From NCBI GenBank assembly GCA_013289015.1, contig JABDAV010000027.1:1-35741 (forward strand): a stretch of DNA of 35,741 nt. Direction: 5' to 3'. Origin of the DNA: Bacteroidota bacterium (lineage in GTDB: Bacteria; Bacteroidota; Bacteroidia; Chitinophagales; Chitinophagaceae). Position 1 is the stretch's first letter, and each line of letters opens with the position of its first letter. The translations under genes were made by a program, and so were the position numbers. Shown here one piece after another: positions 23,111-31,226 of the stretch. The notes below the pieces were generated by a model, which saw nothing but the letters and a program-made list of their open reading frames with translations, had not been told where the DNA came from and did no database searches.

Positions 23111-23464
23111 ATGACACAAATGCTTTCTATTTTTTTAATGGCTTCACCTGATGGTCAGCAGCCTAATTCAAGTTTTTCTTTAATAATGATGGGCGCTATC
23201 ATTTTAGTGTTCTGGTTATTCATGATTCGTCCTCAGGCAAAAAAAGCAAAAGAGCAGAAAAAATTTATAGAAAATCTTCAGAAAGGAGATAAGATCGTAA
23301 CTATTGCCGGTATTCACGGAACAATAAACAGGGTAAATGAAGATAATACACTGCAGCTTGAAACAAGTCCCGGCAGTTATATAAAAATCGAAAAGTCTGC
23401 TATCAGCCAGGAGTGGACACAACAACTTGCAAAAGCAGCTTCTGTTGAAGTTGAAAAAAAATAA
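23111..23464 (+). CDS. yajC: preprotein translocase subunit YajC
   Basis: A 117 aa Sec accessory subunit working with SecDF at the inner membrane. One transmembrane helix (about 20-40, MMGAIILVFWLFMIRPQ) ends in the invariant RPQ. KKAKEQKKFIENLQKGDKIVTIAGIHGTI and 'V....L.LE...G.YIKIEKSAI' complete the YajC domain. It is the last gene of the nusB cluster; a terminator follows the stop within 20 bp. secDF is not in the window. Confidence 0.95.
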   Translation: MTQMLSIFLMASPDGQQPNSSFSLIMMGAIILVFWLFMIRPQAKKAKEQKKFIENLQKGDKIVTIAGIHGTINRVNEDNTLQLETSPGSYIKIEKSAISQEWTQQLAKAASVEVEKK

Positions 23465-23482
23465 TTCGTTTGCTGAACGTTG

Positions 23483-23520
23483 AATCCGGGATGTAAAAAG
23501 CATTCCGGATTTTTATTTTT
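23483..23520 (+). terminator. intrinsic terminator after yajC
   Basis: AATCCGGGATG (23483-23493) pairs with CATTCCGGATT (23501-23511), with one G-U wobble, a 7-nt loop and a trailing TTTTATTTTT. It begins 19 bp after the yajC stop and separates yajC from coaE. Confidence 0.8.
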
Positions 23521-23521
23521 G
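23514..23521 (+). promoter_or_regulatory. candidate -7 box TATTTTTG before coaE
   Basis: A perfect TAnnTTTG match lies inside the T tail of the yajC terminator, 47 bp ahead of the coaE ATG. If used, the terminator and the coaE promoter share bases. The -33 element is not clear. Confidence 0.35.
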
Positions 23522-23568
23522 TAAAGCGATTGATTGTATCGAACACATCGTAATCAGTAAAAAACAGT

Positions 23569-24165
23569 ATGCTTAAAATTGGATTAACAGGCGGTATGGG
23601 GAGTGGTAAAACCACTGTTTCAAAGATCTTTTCTGTGCTGGGTATTCCTGTTTTTTATGCAGATGATATTGCAAAAAATATCATGAATGAAGACGCAGCT
23701 TTAAAACAAAACATCATTAATACTTTTGGCATTGAAGCGTATATAAACAATACACTCAACCGGAAATACATTGCCAATATTGTTTTTAATGAAAGGTACA
23801 AATTAGACCAGCTGAATGCGCTGGTGCATCCTGTAACACTGGCTGCGGCTGATAAATGGTTCAATCTGCAAACCTCGCCTTATGTAATAAAAGAAGCGGC
23901 CCTGATGTTTGAAGCAGGAGCGGCAGCTTATCTTGATTATGTTATCGGTGTATATGCTCCGCAACATTTGCGTTTGCAAAGAGTAATGCAACGTGATAAC
24001 TCAACACGCGAACAGGTATTGGCAAGAATGAACAACCAGATAGATGAAACTATAAAGATGAAGCTTTGCGATTTTGTAGTAATAAACGATGAACAGCAAG
24101 CTCTGTTGTCACAGGTGTTATTGTTGCATGAAAAGTTTATAAATGAAGCATCACATCATTCATGA
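23569..24165 (+). CDS. coaE: dephospho-CoA kinase
   Basis: A 198 aa P-loop kinase for the last step of CoA synthesis (dephospho-CoA plus ATP gives CoA). The Walker A motif is GGMGSGKTT (residues 8-16). The substrate-side motif is YADDIAKNIM. The core includes LVHPVTLAA and 'ALMFEAGAAAYLDYVIGVYAP', with the LID-type QRVMQRDNSTREQVLARMNNQ. The length is normal (about 200). A YbbR/CdaR-like gene often precedes coaE in related genomes and is missing here. Along with panB at 10.2 kb it is one of two CoA-pathway genes in the window, though not linked in one operon. Confidence 0.95.
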   Translation: MLKIGLTGGMGSGKTTVSKIFSVLGIPVFYADDIAKNIMNEDAALKQNIINTFGIEAYINNTLNRKYIANIVFNERYKLDQLNALVHPVTLAAADKWFNLQTSPYVIKEAALMFEAGAAAYLDYVIGVYAPQHLRLQRVMQRDNSTREQVLARMNNQIDETIKMKLCDFVVINDEQQALLSQVLLLHEKFINEASHHS

Positions 24166-24302
24166 ATTTCTCAGCGGAAATAAACAATAAGAACCTATTT
24201 CTGCACACTTCTTTTTTAGCACCCGCTTTATAAAAGAAATTGCGTTACTTGAGCCGTCATTGAAACTAAAATTTATTTCAACAAAAAGCTTGCTTAACAC
24301 TT

Positions 24303-25010
24303 ATGGCAAAAATCACCGGTAATATATTAACGATCGACATTGGCGGATCTCATGTAAAAGCCACTATATTAAATCCACAAGGTGTTCCTGTTGCTGATTA
24401 TGCAAGAATGCCAACGCCGGAGCCTTCTACGCCAATTAATGTTTTAGATCTCATAAAAGAACTCGTAAAAAATTTTAGCGGCTATGATAAAATATCTGTT
24501 GGCTTTCCCGGGTATGTAAGAGATGGTGTAGTAAAAACAGCACCCAATCTTGGCACTGAAAGCTGGAAAGATTACCCGCTGCAAACAAACCTGGCTGCTT
24601 TATTAAGCAGGCCTGCCAGGGTAGTGAATGATGCAGACCTGCAGGGTATTGGCATTGCAAGTGGCAAAGGACTTGAAATGGTAATAACACTTGGTACTGG
24701 ATTTGGCACCGCATTAGTACTTGATGGTAAATTGTTGCCGCATTTTGAAATAGCGCATCACCCGGTAAAGACAGATAGAGATTATGATGAATACATTGGC
24801 GAAAAAGCTTATCAGAAAAGGGGTAAAGAACATTGGAATTACAGGATGAAAAAAGTGTTTGCCATTTTGAAAACCGTATTCAATTACGATCGCTTATACA
24901 TTAGCGGCGGCAACGCAAAGAACCTCACTTTGCCGCTTGATGATAATATGATCATCGTTAATAACCGCGAAGGCATAAAAGGCGGTGCAAGGTTGTGGCA
25001 GAACGAATAA
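24303..25010 (+). CDS. ppgK: ROK-family sugar kinase, polyphosphate glucokinase-like
   Basis: A 235 aa single-unit ROK-fold kinase. ILTIDIGGSHVKATILN (residues 8-24) is the phosphate-1 loop. ISVGFPGYVRDGVVKTAPNLG and RVVNDADLQGIG (Asn-Asp pair, the Asp being the likely catalytic base) follow. Then come ITLGTGFGTALVLDG (phosphate-2) and LYISGGNAKNL (adenosine loop). The short length, the 'IAHHPVKTDRDYDEYIGEKA' segment and the lack of the ROK zinc motif (CxCGxxGCxE) match the strictly polyphosphate-dependent or dual ATP/polyphosphate glucokinases. It would turn glucose into glucose 6-phosphate. Phosphoryl-donor choice is inferred from similarity, not from a residue I can point to. Confidence 0.8.
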   Translation: MAKITGNILTIDIGGSHVKATILNPQGVPVADYARMPTPEPSTPINVLDLIKELVKNFSGYDKISVGFPGYVRDGVVKTAPNLGTESWKDYPLQTNLAALLSRPARVVNDADLQGIGIASGKGLEMVITLGTGFGTALVLDGKLLPHFEIAHHPVKTDRDYDEYIGEKAYQKRGKEHWNYRMKKVFAILKTVFNYDRLYISGGNAKNLTLPLDDNMIIVNNREGIKGGARLWQNE

Positions 25011-25036
25011 TATCCGCAAGCTCATTTGTTTGATAC

Positions 25037-25060
25037 TTCTTCGATCCATGCATCGAAGAA
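25037..25060. repeat. 9-bp inverted repeat related to the 4.9-kb hairpin
   Basis: TTCTTCGAT (25037-25045) and ATCGAAGAA (25052-25060) are perfectly complementary across 6 nt. The right arm continues as ATAACGG, matching 14 of 15 bases of TCGAAGAAATACCGG in the 4.9-kb hairpin. A second small inverted repeat, AACGGATA (25063-25070) / TATCCGTT (25083-25090), follows directly. Confidence 0.75.
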
Positions 25061-25090
25061 ATAACGGATACGTGCCGGTAATTATCCGTT

Positions 25091-25307
25091 TAAAATCAGG
25101 CGTAATGCCCTGCCTGAAGTATGGAAACGCAAACGAAGGAATAAACAAACACTTAACGCAAAAGGGAACAGATCTGTATGTCGAAAAAACCAACTGTTCA
25201 GCAAACGTATTAAAATGTACATCGAATATTCAGGTTAAAAAGAAGACCGTTCATCAAGCCATGTTCAGATAAAAAAGAGTTTTTTTAACTTGCTATCCTA
25301 AACAAAA
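25091..25307. other. intergenic interval without a convincing gene
   Basis: This follows the 25.04-25.09 kb inverted repeats. A plus-strand frame runs from inside ppgK (24985) to 25272, but its translation is Cys/Arg/Asn-rich with no recognisable pattern, and the minus-strand frame here looks no better. I see no promoter or RNA. Confidence 0.5.
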
Positions 25308-25619
25308 GTGATATGGGCTTCTAACTTATCGCTGGCGGGCCAGATACAACCGATTACCTGGTTTTTACAGCCACGTTCACACACACACAACAATGTTTTT
25401 TACAAAGCTGCTCTTGCCGAAACAATTTCCTGGGAAGGACATCTTACCGGAACTTATGATGTACTGCTTCAGTCTGTCAAAGGTACCAAGCGCCTTACCC
25501 TGGTAAAAGACAGGGACGGAGAACATTGGAATGCCGGAGATGAAGTAGAACAGATTGGTATTATTTCCCAGGAGGTAGTTGACTTGCTTGCTGCAGTTAT
25601 TAAAGAAGTGCGCAGTTAA
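25308..25619 (+). pseudogene. possible gene remnant, ATG-less reading frame
   Basis: The frame gives 103 residues but starts at a GTG and contains no ATG. The first 35 residues (Trp/Gln/His-rich) do not look like protein. The last 70, from about FYKAALAETISWEGH to VVDLLAAVIKEVRS, have the amphipathic pattern of a real polypeptide: GTYDVLLQSVKGTKRLTLV, then an acidic turn and a terminal helix. I do not recognise the family. The simplest reading is the 3' end of a gene whose 5' part has been lost. A small genuine gene with a non-ATG start is the alternative. Confidence 0.35.
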
Positions 25620-25780
25620 AATGCTGACTAAAAGTTTGCTTTAAAAAATTAATGCACTTTCGCAAATACATCAATTGCAGGTCGTACTGCCACAACTCCA
25701 ATTCATTTTTTATAAGTTCACCTCACCACTTAGCTAAGTCAACCCACGACCTGGCAAAGTCATCCGTCAGCGGTTATTCC

Positions 25781-25822
25781 TCATAAAAAAAGGTCTCAAA
25801 TTGTTGAACCCTTTTTTTATGA
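25781..25822 (-). terminator. terminator after frr
   Basis: TCATAAAAAAAGGT (25781-25794) pairs with ACCCTTTTTTTATGA (25808-25822) apart from one bulged C. On the minus strand the stem ends in a seven-T stretch, 15 bp past the frr stop. The symmetric A/T runs mean it could also stop transcription from the plus strand. Confidence 0.65.
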
Positions 25823-25836
25823 ACCTTTTTTAGAAA

Positions 25837-26403
25837 TTAAACTGCCATCATTTCTTTTTCTTTGGCAACAAGGTGTTTATCTACCAAAGAAATGTATTTA
25901 TCTGTTGTTTGCTGAATGCTTTCTTCTGCATCTGCCGCAACGTCTTTACTTAGTCCTTCCTTTTGCAATCGCTTGATTTCTTCAATTGCATCGCGGCGAA
26001 TATTTCTTATAGCTACTTTGGAATGTTCACCTTCACCACTGGCTCTTTTAAATAATTCTCTGCGACGCTCTTCAGTTAAGGGAGGAAGAAAGAGGCGGAT
26101 CTGGTTGCCGTCATTTTGCGGCGTGATGCCAATATTTGCCTGCAATATTGATTTTTCAATTGCCTGCAGCATATTTTTTTCCCAGGGTTGAATGCTAATG
26201 GTACGGGCATCAAGTATAGTTACATTGGCGAGTTGTGTTATTGGCGTAGGATTGCCATAATATTCAACAAATATGCCGTCAACCATAGTGGGATTTGCTT
26301 TACCTGCACGGATCCTTGTTAATTCAGCTTCAAGATGGCTAATAGCTTTTTTCATAGATGATTCAGCATCATCTATAACAAGTTCCAGTTCTTCTAATTC
26401 CAT
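25837..26403 (-). CDS. frr: ribosome recycling factor
   Basis: A 188 aa protein of standard RRF length. With EF-G it splits post-termination ribosomes. Helical domain I and the small beta domain II are both present: MKKAISHLEAELTRIRAGKANPTMVDGIFVEYYGNPTPITQLANV, then 'ARTISIQPWEKNMLQAIEKSI', 'IRLFLPPLTEERRRELFKRA' and 'VAIRNIRRDAIEEIKRLQKEG'. These are all RRF hallmarks, and the end helix is Lys/Glu-rich. pyrH, the usual upstream neighbour in bacteria, is not here; instead a WecA-type gene lies 49 bp upstream on the same strand. Confidence 0.97.
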   Translation of the reverse strand: MELEELELVIDDAESSMKKAISHLEAELTRIRAGKANPTMVDGIFVEYYGNPTPITQLANVTILDARTISIQPWEKNMLQAIEKSILQANIGITPQNDGNQIRLFLPPLTEERRRELFKRASGEGEHSKVAIRNIRRDAIEEIKRLQKEGLSKDVAADAEESIQQTTDKYISLVDKHLVAKEKEMMAV

Positions 26404-26452
26404 AATTAAAAAAATTTGAACAAAGCTAAGTATCTAAAATTAAATGCTTTTA

Positions 26453-27592
26453 TTATGAATCTTCGCCGGAAGAAACTTTTTCTTTAGGGCGGTAAATGGT
26501 ATAAACCCTTAGATCAGGGGTAGGATCATTGGCAATTTCATCACGTACAATATGCATGTTTTTGCGTATGGGAACAAATCGCTTTAACATAAATGCGAAA
26601 CCAAAATAGAGAATAAATTGTATAGCAATTATTATGTGCAGGTCGAGCTTTTGAATTAAAAAAGTAAGTCCTGCAAAAAGAAACTGGGCTGACACTAAGG
26701 TTACAGTAACTTCTGTATGAGAAAAGCCTTTATTCTGCAATAAATGATGTAAATGATTGCGATCCGGAACCAATGGTGATTGTTTTTTGGCGATGCGTAA
26801 AGCAAAAACGCGCAATACATCCATTAATGGTATCAATAAAAAGCCAAAAGCTATTGCAGGTACGGCCTTGCTGCCGAGATCAGATTGTATGGCTGTGTTT
26901 TCAATAAATTTTATTGCGAGTATGGCGCACATCAACCCGATCAAAGTAGAACCGGAATCTCCCATGAATATTTTTGCCGGTGGAAAATTATACATGAGAA
27001 ATCCAAGCAATGCGCCGCACATTGAGAATGATAAAACAGCGTAAGAGAAGTTATTATTGATAAAAAAGAAAGTTCCGAAAAATAAGCATGCAATAAAGCC
27101 AAGCGATCCGGCAAGGCCGTCAACTCCATCTATAAGATTGAATGAATTGATCAGGAGCAGAATAGTAAAGAAGCTGGTATAAATACTTTCAATACGCGTT
27201 AATTCATTTATGCCTAAAAATCCATGCAGGCTGGTGATCATTAATCCGCCTTTAAATGTGAGCATTGCAGTAACCAGTAGTTGCCCCAGTATTTTTTTCC
27301 ATGCCTTTAAACAGAATATATCATCAATTACACCTACAAGAAAAATAATAAAAAAAGCAGCAATAAAATATTGCATTTCCGAATTGTAGTCGCCGTCAGA
27401 CACTAAAAGGAGGCTCAATATCAGCCCCGAAAAAATAGCAATACCGCCTAATGAGGACACTTCATGGTTGTGTATTTTTCGTTCATCAGGAATATCATAC
27501 AACTTGTTATTGTGTGCTATCCGTATTATCAAAGGCAGCAAAAAGTAGGTTATTAAATACGCAATAATTATCCCAGCGGTTACCTGTACCAT
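26453..27592 (-). CDS. MraY/WecA-family undecaprenyl-phosphate glycosyl-1-phosphate transferase
   Basis: A 379 aa polytopic membrane enzyme with about ten to eleven helices. Motifs in order are DIPDERKIHNHEVSSLGGIAI (about residues 37-57), VGVIDDIFCL, NSFNLIDGVDGLAGSLG with the Mg-binding acidic residues, KIFMGDSGSTLIGL, and the cytosolic loop LVPDRNHLHHLL. The HLHH loop places it with WecA/TagO/RgpG-type transferases and not with MraY. It would load GlcNAc-1-phosphate (or a related sugar) onto undecaprenyl phosphate for O-antigen, capsule or exopolysaccharide. The soluble C-terminus (about 355-379) is charged. A minus-strand TAAATTTG box (27633-27640) lies about 40 bp upstream. Confidence 0.92.
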   Translation of the reverse strand: MVQVTAGIIIAYLITYFLLPLIIRIAHNNKLYDIPDERKIHNHEVSSLGGIAIFSGLILSLLLVSDGDYNSEMQYFIAAFFIIFLVGVIDDIFCLKAWKKILGQLLVTAMLTFKGGLMITSLHGFLGINELTRIESIYTSFFTILLLINSFNLIDGVDGLAGSLGFIACLFFGTFFFINNNFSYAVLSFSMCGALLGFLMYNFPPAKIFMGDSGSTLIGLMCAILAIKFIENTAIQSDLGSKAVPAIAFGFLLIPLMDVLRVFALRIAKKQSPLVPDRNHLHHLLQNKGFSHTEVTVTLVSAQFLFAGLTFLIQKLDLHIIIAIQFILYFGFAFMLKRFVPIRKNMHIVRDEIANDPTPDLRVYTIYRPKEKVSSGEDS

Positions 27593-27604
27593 GCAAATGA
27601 TTTT

Positions 27605-27691
27605 GGAGTTTAGGCAAGGTTAAACAACAAAGCAAATTTAGAATCAATAATGGAAACGCCTAACATTTTAACAAATTAACTGCCAAACTCC
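27605..27691. repeat. imperfect long-spaced inverted repeat around the WecA-type promoter region
   Basis: GGAGTTTAGGCA (27605-27616) is complementary, apart from one bulged base, to TGCCAAACTCC (27681-27691), and the pairing extends into TTAA on both sides. The arms flank the minus-strand -7-like box at 27633-27640. It could act as an operator or an mRNA leader stem, or be chance. Confidence 0.45.
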
Positions 27692-27720
27692 TTTTTCAAT
27701 AAATAAATATTATAGAAAAC

Positions 27721-29652
27721 TTATTTGTGCAATAGCATATTAAATACTGTTGTATTAACTTTTACAGGATACTGCTTTTTCAAAACATTTAGCCAATCTT
27801 TTTCCAATTCCTCCTGGTATGCATTTATTATTATGCCCTTTGCTTCATCAAAACTTTTCTGTTGTGGTTGGTTATATAGCTGAAGAACATGTACGAAAGT
27901 ATAAGAATCACCTGCTTCGTTTGCTTCAGGTACAGTTTGAAAATCTTTTTCAGCAGTTACATGTTGATGAACAGGCAACTGGTCTGTCTCATACCTGTTG
28001 CTGTCCGCATAAACAGTGCTGTAGTTTGCAACGATATTTCTCCAACCCTGTGGATCATTTTTTATTTTAACAGCTATGGAATCGGCAGTTTTTTCATCAG
28101 GCGCTGAAATAACAAGTGCATTTACACTTTGTTTCCACTGGTATTCGGCTGCATGTTGCGTATAATATTTTTTCAATCCTGTACTGTCTTCAGATGCTTT
28201 GCTCCACACATGTTTATCCATTACATAAAATAACATATTTGCATCATTAAATTCTTTAAGCTGTTCATTAGCGGCAGGATCAAAATCCTGTATATACTTC
28301 CTGTAATATGTGCCGCAGGAAATTCTTATATAACCGTGCATTAATTTTTCATAGTTAATTTGTTCGTTTTCATTTTCCGATAAACCCATGTTTTTTAAAT
28401 AGGATATCCAGTTTTTCACCGAAACTTTTTCTTTGGTGAATTGAAACAAAACTGTTTCAGGATCAAATCCTCTATAATGCGCAGGCAGCTTGGCTGAATT
28501 CTTCAGTGCACTATCAGTGTATGACCATAAATCTGAATGATTATAAGGCATTTCTTTAAAGCCGGTTGCAGCAAGCCAGTTTTCCACCAAAGCATTTTTT
28601 GCAGTATCGAGTCTTCCATCATTTTGAATCCGGGTTTGAAGCCAGGCGATATAATTGATATCGTTTTCATTATCGGGAACGGGAAGAGCCTGATCAAGCT
28701 TAACGATGTTGTATCCGTAAGTCGTTTTAAAAGGCCTGGTGAAATCGCCGGGGTTTTTCAAACTGAATACCTGTTCTTCGAAGTTTGCATCATAATCCCC
28801 CACTTTTACTTCCATGATGTTCGGGCCTTGTTCATAACTGGTATGCCCATAAACAGAAAACAGCGGTTCAAACGGAACTCCTTTTTGCAAAAGGCCGTAA
28901 ATAGAATCGGCAGTATGTTTAATAACAAGTTCCTGTTCACTGTTATATCCGGGATACAGGTTAAAAAGTAATTGCTCGATCTTTCTTCTTCCTAATGCCG
29001 GCCTTTCTGAAACGTTTTTAAAGATGTGATAGCCTGCATTGCTTTTATATATTCCTGAATAACTGCCAGGCTTTATATTATAAATAAATGTTTCAAGGTT
29101 ATAAGGCAGCGTGAATACAGTAATGTACCCAACATTTCCATAGGCAGATTTTACAGAAGAATCCGTAGAATAAGAAGTTGTCACATCTTCAAAACTTTTA
29201 CCGGCTTTTAAATCGGTATATGCTTTTTGAATAGTTGCATAAGCCTGCATAGTATCATTGCCCTGATATTTTACGAAAACCTGTTGCAGCAGAATATCTT
29301 TCCGGCTACGTACAAATGCTTCGTGAAGCAATTGTGTTATATCAGCTTGCTGGTTAATATAATTTTCTGCAAGCTGACTTTTAAAATTTTCCGCTTCGCT
29401 TATAAGATCTGCATTGGTATTAGCTTTTTCATCATAAGCGGCTTGCAGTTTTAAACGAAAATTTATATACAGGTCGAGATAATCTTTAAGGCTTTGTTCT
29501 TTATCCGTTGTTGTATCAGGATTTTTATTGTATGCATCCAAAAATTCTTTTTTAGAAACAGTATGTGTTCCATAAGTGAATAACGTTTGTGCTTTGGTAA
29601 AATTTACGGCAGCAATTGTAAAGCTGAAAATGCAAAGCAATTGTATTCTCAT
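27721..29652 (-). CDS. periplasmic peptidyl-prolyl isomerase, SurA-like with two parvulin regions
   Basis: A 643 aa exported chaperone or isomerase. The signal peptide is MRIQLLCIFSFTIAAVNFTKAQ. A helical N-domain (about 30-115, YINFRLKLQAAYDE) resembles the SurA chaperone region. The first parvulin domain (about 118-220) shows ILLQQVFVKYQGND, DLKAGKSFEDVTTSYSTDSS and NVGYITVFTLP, ending SNAGYHIFKN. The second (about 225-330) shows PFEPLFSVYG, FEEQVFSLKNPGDFTRPFKTTYGYNIVKL. The remaining 300 residues are helical with a further rotamase-like stretch (QSVNALVISAPDEKTADSIAVKIKNDP). It probably assists outer-membrane protein folding. The TlpA-like thioredoxin gene lies just upstream (11-bp gap), so both belong to a periplasmic folding/redox operon. 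Confidence 0.88.
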   Translation of the reverse strand: MRIQLLCIFSFTIAAVNFTKAQTLFTYGTHTVSKKEFLDAYNKNPDTTTDKEQSLKDYLDLYINFRLKLQAAYDEKANTNADLISEAENFKSQLAENYINQQADITQLLHEAFVRSRKDILLQQVFVKYQGNDTMQAYATIQKAYTDLKAGKSFEDVTTSYSTDSSVKSAYGNVGYITVFTLPYNLETFIYNIKPGSYSGIYKSNAGYHIFKNVSERPALGRRKIEQLLFNLYPGYNSEQELVIKHTADSIYGLLQKGVPFEPLFSVYGHTSYEQGPNIMEVKVGDYDANFEEQVFSLKNPGDFTRPFKTTYGYNIVKLDQALPVPDNENDINYIAWLQTRIQNDGRLDTAKNALVENWLAATGFKEMPYNHSDLWSYTDSALKNSAKLPAHYRGFDPETVLFQFTKEKVSVKNWISYLKNMGLSENENEQINYEKLMHGYIRISCGTYYRKYIQDFDPAANEQLKEFNDANMLFYVMDKHVWSKASEDSTGLKKYYTQHAAEYQWKQSVNALVISAPDEKTADSIAVKIKNDPQGWRNIVANYSTVYADSNRYETDQLPVHQHVTAEKDFQTVPEANEAGDSYTFVHVLQLYNQPQQKSFDEAKGIIINAYQEELEKDWLNVLKKQYPVKVNTTVFNMLLHK

Positions 29653-29663
29653 AATTCAATAGT

Positions 29664-31106
29664 TTATTGGGAAGAGGTTTTTATTTTTTTATCTATAAGC
29701 CCGTCGTACTGGTCAAGGCTTAACCCTTTTGCAATGATCCTTTTGTTTTCATCCAAAAGAAAAAAAGTTGGTGTTTGTATTATATCATACAGTTGCCTGT
29801 AATCTGCCTGTTTAGCCTGCTCAATTTCGGTTTTCTTTTCTTTTGTTTCATAAGCATGATACCAGCCATCAAGGTTGTGTTCAGTAATAAATTTTTTCCA
29901 GTCATCTACAACATAATCATTCACACAAACAGCTACTATTTTTACACCTTCTGCTTTCCATTTTGCTTTGTAAAAAGAATCAAGTCTTGGAATCTGCAAC
30001 TGGCAATGGCTGCAATGCGGATCCCAGAACGCAACAAATGTAAGCGGCGCTTTTATATCATACAAAGAAACGGTTGAACCCGAAGTATCGGTAAGCACAA
30101 GCGGCGGAGCCTGGTCGTTTATCTGGTTTGCCATCAGGCTATATGCGCGATCGAAAATGTATTTACGTTGTTTTTCATTCAGCCACGAAGTATCACCTCT
30201 TGCATAAAAATTCTCAAATAAAAACAGGAATACTTTATCCTGTCCCATAAACTCAGGGTTAATATATTTATCTGTGAACTTGCCTAATAAAAATGTATGC
30301 ACCTGCGCATTATTTCTTGAAGCAAGCAACATATAATTCACTTCATTAATGATTGAATCAGGATCGGGCGATACATACAATTTGAAATAATCTTCAAGCT
30401 TTGGTTCAAAGAAAGGCGTGTATAAAATAATGCTGTCATTAAAATCAACATTATCCCAATAATGATCTTTTACATAATAAAAAGGATACGATGAATCCAG
30501 TGTTCCATCACTGCGCATGGGTATTTGCGGGCGGTCAGGAATTTTTGCAACCTGAAGCAAAGTTGCCAGCATAGTGTTCGGTTGTTTGTTCATTACATCA
30601 TTGCGGTAGTTGGTCAACTGCGCTGCGGAAGCCATTAACTGTTTGCTGATGGCAGCAGAATCTTCTTTGTTGGGAGCAGTTTTTAATTGTTGTTGCAAAC
30701 TGCTTAGCACAGGAGAAATTTTTGCAAGAAAAGCCGTGTAATTCTGAAAAACATCATTGTCAGGCGAGCCGGAGAATTTTGTTTGATCGGGTTTTGTTGA
30801 ATCGGATGCCAGCGAAAAATGCTGGTTCTTATCTATCAAAATGTCAAACATAATAACTCTTTGGGGCGACACAATAAAGTAAATGCCATGTGCAAGTTTT
30901 TTTTCACCTTTAAAAATTGCTGTGCCCCTGGCATCGGCCATTGCAGAATCTGCTAATTGTTTGCGTTTGCCAAAATAATTTCCAAGATATAGCTGCACAT
31001 TTTTATAATCAGTTGTAACCTTTATCTCGTAGCCGGGTTTGGTTTGTTGCGCAAAAATTTTGGCGGTGCAGGTAAAAAGTAAAAGTGCGGCAAAAAATAT
31101 CCTCAT
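29664..31106 (-). CDS. TlpA-like thioredoxin-fold protein with DUF4369/DUF5106-type N-terminus
   Basis: A 480 aa exported protein. The signal peptide is MRIFFAALLLFTCTAKIFAQQ. The N-terminal part (about 25-120) has the strand pattern YEIKVTTDYKNVQLYLGNYFGKRKQLADSA, typical of DUF4369-like domains fused to TlpA proteins. The middle part (about 125-340) is helical (DUF5106-like). The C-terminal 140 residues are a thioredoxin fold with active site WDPHCSHCQ (C-S-H-C), followed by LQIPRLDSFYKAKWKAEGVKIVAV and the cis-Pro loop TPTFFLLDENKRIIAKG. It probably reduces periplasmic disulfides or senses redox state. The frame extends to 31241, but the ATG at 31106 starts the signal peptide. Confidence 0.88.
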   Translation of the reverse strand: MRIFFAALLLFTCTAKIFAQQTKPGYEIKVTTDYKNVQLYLGNYFGKRKQLADSAMADARGTAIFKGEKKLAHGIYFIVSPQRVIMFDILIDKNQHFSLASDSTKPDQTKFSGSPDNDVFQNYTAFLAKISPVLSSLQQQLKTAPNKEDSAAISKQLMASAAQLTNYRNDVMNKQPNTMLATLLQVAKIPDRPQIPMRSDGTLDSSYPFYYVKDHYWDNVDFNDSIILYTPFFEPKLEDYFKLYVSPDPDSIINEVNYMLLASRNNAQVHTFLLGKFTDKYINPEFMGQDKVFLFLFENFYARGDTSWLNEKQRKYIFDRAYSLMANQINDQAPPLVLTDTSGSTVSLYDIKAPLTFVAFWDPHCSHCQLQIPRLDSFYKAKWKAEGVKIVAVCVNDYVVDDWKKFITEHNLDGWYHAYETKEKKTEIEQAKQADYRQLYDIIQTPTFFLLDENKRIIAKGLSLDQYDGLIDKKIKTSSQ

Positions 31107-31226
31107 GTAAAAAAAATTGGCGTAAATATATTTCAATATCCATTTGCTTTTGTTAATCCAATGTAAAACAACAACGTAATAGCGAGTGATTTGATTTTTG
31201 AAACTGAAAGAAGTTATTTTGCGCCT

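Noticed and set aside
24985-25272. 95-codon plus-strand frame beginning inside ppgK
   Set aside because: It overlaps the end of ppgK and crosses the inverted repeats, and its composition (Arg/Asn/Cys-rich) is not protein-like.
25728-25739. 12-bp perfect palindrome ACTTAGCTAAGT
   Set aside because: It is too short to separate from chance in A/T-rich DNA, and no gene start lies at an operator-like distance.
28537-28971. 144-codon plus-strand frame inside the parvulin gene
   Set aside because: It is antisense to a gene with clear parvulin domains; the translation has no recognisable features.
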